A stretch of 59,325 nucleotides of DNA. Source: Lachnospiraceae bacterium (lineage in GTDB: Bacteria > Bacillota > Clostridia > Lachnospirales > Lachnospiraceae). A program made the position numbers and the translations under genes. Under the pieces are notes generated by a model, which saw only the letters and a program-made list of their open reading frames with translations, had not been told where the DNA came from and made no database searches. Of the stretch, positions 55,114 through 59,325 are shown piece after piece (positions within the stretch are counted from its first letter, which is position 1; the number at the start of each line of letters is the position of its first letter). The stretch lies in the NCBI GenBank assembly GCA_910575775.1, contig CAJTEY010000027.1:1-59325 (forward strand), read 5' to 3'.

Positions 55114-55396
55114 GCGAATAAGCAGAGACAGAAAGCGGCAGAGGCATAGCGCATGCCTGCATGCAGATATGCCTGTGACGATTTATGGCGAGCAACGCGA
55201 ATGAGAGATGCGAAGCATCTCGAATCTGCTTATTCACTCCGACTAAAGCAGAGTCAGAAAGCGGCGCAGGCTAGCGCATGCCTGCATGCAGATATGCCTG
55301 TGGCGATTTATGACGAGCAACGCGAATGAGAGATGCGAAGCATCTCGAATCTGCTTATTCGCTCTGACTAAAATAGAGGCAGAAAGCGGCAGAACA
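55114..55396. repeat. Tandem array of about 125-bp palindromic-ended repeats
   Basis: Copy A (55114-55237) and copy B (about 55244-55362) have periods of 126 and 125 bp, and a partial third copy follows (about 55366-55396). Each full unit carries an inner CATGCCTGCATG hairpin, TTATG(A/G)CGAGCAACGCGAATGAG, and GAGATGCGAAGCATCTC. The ends mirror each other (AATAAGCAGA / TCTGCTTATT). A diverged relative lies at 27270-27397. No protein is encoded. Confidence 0.85.
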
Positions 55397-55400
55397 GGAA

Positions 55401-55433
55401 GGCGCCCCGCCTGTGTCTTCACAAACGGGGCGC
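55401..55433 (-). terminator. Terminator of the SASP gene
   Basis: GGCGCCCCG pairs with CGGGGCGCC. The plus strand continues into CTTCGCTTTTGTTTTT and the minus strand only into TTCCTGTTCT, so the function is by position. Confidence 0.6.
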
Positions 55434-55451
55434 CTTCGCTTTTGTTTTTCG

Positions 55452-55652
55452 TTACTTCATCTGCTCTTCCTGCTTCTTGATCATTCTACGAACCATCTCA
55501 CCGCCGATGGAACCTGCCTCCTTGGAAGTCAGGTCACCGTTGTAACCCTCTTTCAGGTTTACACCGAGCTCAGACGCAACCTCAGTTTTGAAACGATCCA
55601 TAGCTGCCTTTGCCTCAGGAACTTCTACTCTATTGGTCTTGTTACTTGCCAT
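55452..55652 (-). CDS. Alpha/beta-type small acid-soluble spore protein
   Basis: A 66-aa protein that coats DNA in the forespore and shields it from UV and chemicals. The family signatures are clear: KTEVASELGV (around the GPR protease cleavage site, where E-(I/V)-A-x-E is usual) and YNGDLTSKEAGSIGGEMVRRMI. CGGAGGTG precedes the ATG. It shows the host can form spores, or descends from spore formers. It should be read by sigma-G; no convincing sigma-G promoter was fixed. Confidence 0.95.
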   Translation of the reverse strand: MASNKTNRVEVPEAKAAMDRFKTEVASELGVNLKEGYNGDLTSKEAGSIGGEMVRRMIKKQEEQMK

Positions 55653-55823
55653 TTCTTTTCACCTCCGAAATACTTTGAATCTTTTTGATTCTTTATCTAT
55701 ATTTGAGACAAGCGCATCCTCCGTGCGCCTGTCTGTTGGCCTTGCCGATTGACTGCACACTTTGTTTGTCGCTTATCTTGATGTTAGTATGTTCGGATGG
55801 AATGAAATTATAATGGAAACTTT

Positions 55824-56372
55824 TTACAGATAGACAATTTTTCTGCCCATCGCCTCAGCCGCTTCTTTTCCCTGCAGCTTTTCCAGAATGGCGAGCCCGA
55901 AAGGAATCGCCGCACCCATGCCGCGTCCCGTGATGATATTGCCGTCAATCACGGCAGGCTCCCGGAGTACCTCGGCTCCTTCCAACTGGCTCTCCATATC
56001 GGGGAAGGAGCATGCCTTCTTTCCATTTAAATGTCCGCGGTGTCCCAGAATCGAAGGCGCCGCGCAGACAGCCGCCACAGTCTTTCCCGCCTGTACGAAA
56101 GCATCCACCTGCTCCATCAAAGCCGCGCATGCCTCAAGATTCTTCGTGCCCGGCATACCGCCCGGAAGAACGATCACATCCGTCTCATCAAAATTCACTT
56201 CTGAGAGAACCTTGTCCATCGTCACTTCCACACCGTGGGAGCTTGTGACACTGCGCTCGTCCGTGACAGACACCATCGTGATCTCCTCTCCCGCGCGCCG
56301 CAGGATGTCCACCACCGTCAATGCTTCGATCTCCTCATAACCTGTTGCAAAAAAAATTGCTGTCCTGCTCAT
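55824..56372 (-). CDS. DJ-1/PfpI family protein
   Basis: A 182-aa cytoplasmic protein of the DJ-1/ThiJ branch. It begins MSRTAIFFATGYEEIEALTVVD; the conserved Glu and the nucleophilic-elbow Cys in AAVCAAPSILG are present, followed by GKKACSFPDME. Proposed roles include protein and DNA deglycation or a stress response. The family is mixed, so the reaction stays open. GGAGG precedes the ATG; it is monocistronic. Confidence 0.9.
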   Translation of the reverse strand: MSRTAIFFATGYEEIEALTVVDILRRAGEEITMVSVTDERSVTSSHGVEVTMDKVLSEVNFDETDVIVLPGGMPGTKNLEACAALMEQVDAFVQAGKTVAAVCAAPSILGHRGHLNGKKACSFPDMESQLEGAEVLREPAVIDGNIITGRGMGAAIPFGLAILEKLQGKEAAEAMGRKIVYL

Positions 56373-56541
56373 GTTTTCCTCCGTTCCGGGGCTTTCGCCT
56401 CTTCTTTTTTTATTCTTCCCTTTTTACTTTTCTTTAACAGACGCTTCCATGCAATTTGACTTTTCTACATGATAACATATCAAATCTTTCTATTTCATGC
56501 CTCTGCAAACTGTTGCGCACTGTCAATAAGCTCTTTCCTTG

Positions 56542-57882
56542 TCAGATTTTTTCATCGCATTTCCTGCCCCGCCGCATCAGCACAATTCCCGTCACATCCG
56601 CAAGCGCCCAGCCGATGGGAATCGCCCACCAGATACCGAGCACGCCGATTCCCGGAACTGCAGCCAGAATGTATGCCAGCGCAACGCGCGTTCCAAGGGA
56701 GATCACCGTAAGCACAAGGGACACGCCCGGCCTGTTGACGCCCCGGAAATATCCGTACAGCAGAAACAAGATGCCAATACCGATATAAAAGGCGCCCTCG
56801 ATCCGCAGATACTGCATACCGATCTCTATGATCTCCGTTTCCCCGGCGTCCACAAAAATAAGCATCAAAAACCTTGCGAATGCAAATACCAGCGCCGAAA
56901 TCAATCCGCAGAAAACAGCGGAAACCGTCATCGCCTTCCCTGTCCCCTGCTTTACCCGCTCCGTCTTTTCCGCGCCAAAATTCTGCGAGATGAAAATGGA
57001 GTAGGCGTTGCCAAACTCCTGTGCCGGCATATAGGCAAAAGTATCAATTTTCACCGTGGCCGCAAAAGCCGCCATCACTGCAGGCCCGAAACTGTTGACA
57101 AGGCTCTGCACCATGAGAATGCCGAAGTTCATCACCGACTGCTGCATCCCCGTCATCAGAGAATAGCCGCAGATTTCCCCAACCGGCTTCTCCTCCCGCA
57201 AAAAGCGTTTCGGCGAAAACCGATAGTACGGCTCCTTCTTCCACAGATACAAGCCAAGCCCCAGCCCGGACACCGCCTGCGCGATCACCGTCGCCTCCGC
57301 CGCGCCCGAAAGTCCCCGCCCCAGACTGCACACAAAGAACAAATCCAGAACGATATTCAAAACCGAGGCCGCTCCCAGAAAGTACAGCGGCGCCACCGAA
57401 TTGCCAAGCGCACGCAGCAGGAATGCGAAATAATTATATAGGAAGATAAAGAAAATTCCCCAGAAGACAACCGTCAGATATTCCCTTGTCATTTCATAAA
57501 GCTCTGAGGGCGTGCGAAGCAGCATAAGGATCGGGTGTACCATCGCCTGCGAAAATACCGTGAGCGCCACCGCCAGCATGCCGATCATCACGAACGCCGT
57601 CTGCGCACAGATACGCACCCTTTCCCTGTCTCCTTTCCCTATATAATAGGAAAAGACAGCGCCGCTCCCCATACAAAGACCGATCAGCAGAGAATTTAAA
57701 AACGTCATCAATGCGTAGGAGGAGCCGACCGCCGCCAGCGCGTCCGCGCCCACGAATTTTCCCACCACCCATGTGTCCGCTATATTGTAGCACTGCTGCA
57801 GCAGATTCCCTAAAATCATAGGCGCTGCAAAGAGAAGCAGCGATTTTGTCACATTACCTTTTGTCAAATCATGGTTCATCAT
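56542..57882 (-). CDS. MATE family efflux transporter (second copy)
   Basis: A 446-aa, twelve-helix multidrug/Na+ antiporter type protein. It begins MNHDLTKGNVTKSLLLFAAPMILGNLLQQCYNIADTWVVG, typical of the DinF/NorM-like clostridial branch, and shows GLCMGSGAVFSYYIGKG in helix 2. It is only distantly similar to the MATE protein at 33.7-35.0 kb, so it is not a recent duplicate. The ribosome site is weak. It is a single gene at the border of an AT-rich segment. Confidence 0.92.
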   Translation of the reverse strand: MMNHDLTKGNVTKSLLLFAAPMILGNLLQQCYNIADTWVVGKFVGADALAAVGSSYALMTFLNSLLIGLCMGSGAVFSYYIGKGDRERVRICAQTAFVMIGMLAVALTVFSQAMVHPILMLLRTPSELYEMTREYLTVVFWGIFFIFLYNYFAFLLRALGNSVAPLYFLGAASVLNIVLDLFFVCSLGRGLSGAAEATVIAQAVSGLGLGLYLWKKEPYYRFSPKRFLREEKPVGEICGYSLMTGMQQSVMNFGILMVQSLVNSFGPAVMAAFAATVKIDTFAYMPAQEFGNAYSIFISQNFGAEKTERVKQGTGKAMTVSAVFCGLISALVFAFARFLMLIFVDAGETEIIEIGMQYLRIEGAFYIGIGILFLLYGYFRGVNRPGVSLVLTVISLGTRVALAYILAAVPGIGVLGIWWAIPIGWALADVTGIVLMRRGRKCDEKI

Positions 57883-58117
57883 ATCTTTTTTCCATTTTTA
57901 TTTTATATGCTGCCGTGGGCAACGCTGTTATTATACCACATCACTGTCTGAATCACAATGAGGCGGCAGATGCCTTATTTTTCTTTGTAAACGTTTTATC
58001 GTATGTTTATCCGTCCCTTGACAAACAAATAAGACTTTACACCTTCCTCAAATCCCTCCATATATAGAAGCTTCGAAAGAACATAAATGTATAACTGTCT
58101 GCAAGGAGGGTGAAAGG

Positions 58118-58216
58118 ATGTATGAAATGGCGTCTGATCCGCAATATAAGGATGAACTGGGAAAAGAAGAAATAAGAATTGAGAACGAACTTGAAATGTT
58201 AGAAAAGAAGGAGTAA
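58118..58216 (+). CDS. Small ORF of 32 aa, unknown
   Basis: A good GGAGGGTGAAAGG site precedes an ATG opening MYEMASDPQYKDELGKEEIR and ending in an acidic/basic helix (ELEMLEKKE). The strong ribosome site is the only argument that it is translated. It may be a peptide or the start of a decayed gene. It is not recognised. Confidence 0.4.
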   Translation: MYEMASDPQYKDELGKEEIRIENELEMLEKKE

Positions 58217-58328
58217 AAGACAAGTATTGTGGGAAAATCAAAACTTTTGGACTTTTCCACAATGCCGACTATTACGGAATCCCATGCATATATCTATCCG
58301 ATTTTGCTTTATCAAGCGCAAAAATCTA

Positions 58329-58357
58329 TTCCATGTTTAGGGAATAAGTACTATAAT
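58329..58357 (+). promoter_or_regulatory. Promoter upstream of the P-loop gene
   Basis: TATAAT at 58352-58357, with TTCCAT 17 bp upstream. Confidence 0.45.
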
Positions 58358-58394
58358 AAAGCTATCGACAATCGAAATTAGGAGGTGGCAAATA

Positions 58395-58424
58395 TGTCAG
58401 GGTGTTTAAGATTAAGAAATATCT
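58395..58424 (+). CDS. Short leader-like peptide ORF
   Basis: A very strong AGGAGGTGGCAAAT ribosome site precedes ATG and nine further codons, MSGCLRLRNI, then TAA at 58425. It lies between a promoter and the P-loop gene, as a translational leader would. Function unproven. Confidence 0.35.
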
Positions 58425-58501
58425 AAATACATAAGGCTGTGTTAAATAGTTTTATGTACAATCAGAATACTAAAAAACTATTTAATAAAGGAGATTTTGT
58501 A

Positions 58502-59155
58502 ATGATATTTCAAGACAATGTACTGAAAGAGTATTTAAAAAATGTTTATTTTGTAACAGGAACACCTTGTGGAGGAAAGACAACGATTTCAAGAGAGTTA
58601 GCAAACCGACACAATATATTAGTCTACGATATTGACGAGCAATTTGAGAAACATCAACAAGTTTCAAACGCTGCTTTTCAACCAGCAATGAATAAGAAGT
58701 TTAAAGATGCGGATGAATTCTTTTTGCGTACTGTGGATGATTATAAAAAGTGGTTGCTTGATAATACACGAGAACAATTAGACTTTGTATTATTGGATTT
58801 GATACGTTTTTCTCAAAATCAAATTGTGCTATGTGATAGCCATTTAACTATGGAGCAGGCGGAACGGATTACGGAACCATCCAGAATTGTTTTTTTGTTA
58901 ACGGAACCATCTAATATCATTGATGATTATTGCAACCGCCCGGATCATCAAGGTTTTTGTGATTTTATTAATAGCGCGTCTGATGTTGAAAAGGCAAAAG
59001 AAACATGTAATGCGACTTTGAGGAGTCTCAATGAGAAATATTATTGGGATATCAAAGAAAGCGGTTATTTTTGGCTTGAAAGAACACCGCAGAGCACAGT
59101 TAAGGAAACGGCAGACAAAGTAGAGCGGTATTTCGGGTTAGTAAATTTATTGTAA
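58502..59155 (+). CDS. P-loop NTPase (kinase-like), unknown
   Basis: A soluble protein of about 217 aa. The Walker A loop is GTPCGGKTT at about residue 22, followed by SRELANRHNILVYDIDEQF, where an Asp takes the second nucleotide-kinase-like position. DFVLLDLIRFSQNQIVLCDSH fits a Walker B strand, and FLLTEPSNIIDDYCNR a lid region. It resembles small shikimate/uridine-kinase-like proteins but matches no family I can name. AAAGGAG precedes the chosen ATG; an in-frame ATG at 58439 is less likely. Its AT-rich codons differ sharply from the rest of the window, suggesting transfer. Confidence 0.65.
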   Translation: MIFQDNVLKEYLKNVYFVTGTPCGGKTTISRELANRHNILVYDIDEQFEKHQQVSNAAFQPAMNKKFKDADEFFLRTVDDYKKWLLDNTREQLDFVLLDLIRFSQNQIVLCDSHLTMEQAERITEPSRIVFLLTEPSNIIDDYCNRPDHQGFCDFINSASDVEKAKETCNATLRSLNEKYYWDIKESGYFWLERTPQSTVKETADKVERYFGLVNLL

Positions 59156-59325
59156 ACTATGGCAATGGGATAGACCGTTTGTACGTCAAACAATTAGGTT
59201 AATTAGATTTTACGGGGTTTGTCAAGTAAAGTGTGTAAATTAATTTGATTTTTTTCGGCGGTCTTAATTGACCGCCGTATTTATTGTATGAAACTCAGTC
59301 AAATGGCAGTTCCTCACCATTACGG
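59156..59325. other. AT-rich right edge with a hairpin
   Basis: No gene is seen. CGGCGGTC / GACCGCCG (59258-59279, 6-nt loop) forms a hairpin, perhaps ending the P-loop transcript. The stretch GTCAAGTAAAGTGTGTAAATT just before it vaguely recalls IS256-type ends, but no transposase is present. Confidence 0.35.

Noticed and set aside
55114..55396. CRISPR array
   Set aside because: Units are about 125 bp and repeated nearly whole; there are no short repeats with unique spacers and no cas genes.
59200..59279. End of an IS256-type insertion sequence
   Set aside because: Only a loose similarity of about 20 bases and no transposase in the window; kept as a remark only.

Overview
The window looks like a chromosomal segment of a spore-forming, gut-type Firmicute, most likely a Lachnospiraceae member. 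The reasons are a moderately GC-rich genome with strong Shine-Dalgarno sites, an alpha/beta-type small acid-soluble spore protein, sigma-A promoters of TTGACA/TATAAT type, Firmicute-type SOS (LexA/DinR) boxes, a ThiT/TPP-riboswitch thiamine locus, BioY, and many genes whose closest remembered relatives are lachnospiral. No rRNA, tRNA or CRISPR was seen.

Layout. 1-400: 5' end of a group IIC-like intron (running off the left edge) sitting behind a terminator, preceded by a frameshifted Spo0E-like gene. 397-7564: GH13 glycosidase, an AT-rich gap with DnaA-box-like sites, a DinG/Rad3-type helicase, an HPr-like protein without the catalytic histidine, and a two-gene radical-SAM/DUF4130 DNA-repair pair whose promoter carries two SOS boxes. 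7.8-12 kb: NSS-type sodium symporter, AsnA, DUF1284, BioY, a PAS protein. 12-25.4 kb is a carbohydrate locus: YicI-like GH31 alpha-xylosidase, a membrane protein of unknown function, a HAD phosphatase, a second GH31, a CUT1 ABC transporter (binding protein and two permeases) and a YesM/YesN-type two-component system. The transporter would import an oligosaccharide that the two GH31 enzymes cleave. Hairpins between the genes would set different expression levels.

25.5-38.8 kb: L,D-transpeptidase, glutamate synthase GltB/GltD, MATE efflux pump, GNAT acetyltransferase, a hybrid sensor kinase and a DUF5714 protein. 39-46 kb: divergent AraC regulator/MFS transporter, a methyltransferase coupled to an Rpn-family nuclease gene broken by an in-frame TGA, a CPBP protease, and the TPP riboswitch with ThiT. 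46-55 kb is a housekeeping protein-quality block, all on the minus strand: trigger factor, ClpP, ClpX, Lon, EngB, then an AI-2E-type permease, VanZ and a DUF308 protein.

55-59.3 kb: an SASP gene, a DJ-1 protein, a second MATE pump and finally an AT-rich segment of foreign look with tiny ORFs, a promoter and a P-loop protein.

The observations I value most are the SOS boxes on the uncharacterised radical-SAM repair pair, a family of about 125-bp palindromic-ended repeats (two and a bit tandem copies near 55.1-55.4 kb and a diverged copy at 27.3 kb), the intron at a terminator, and the nonsense-split Rpn gene.
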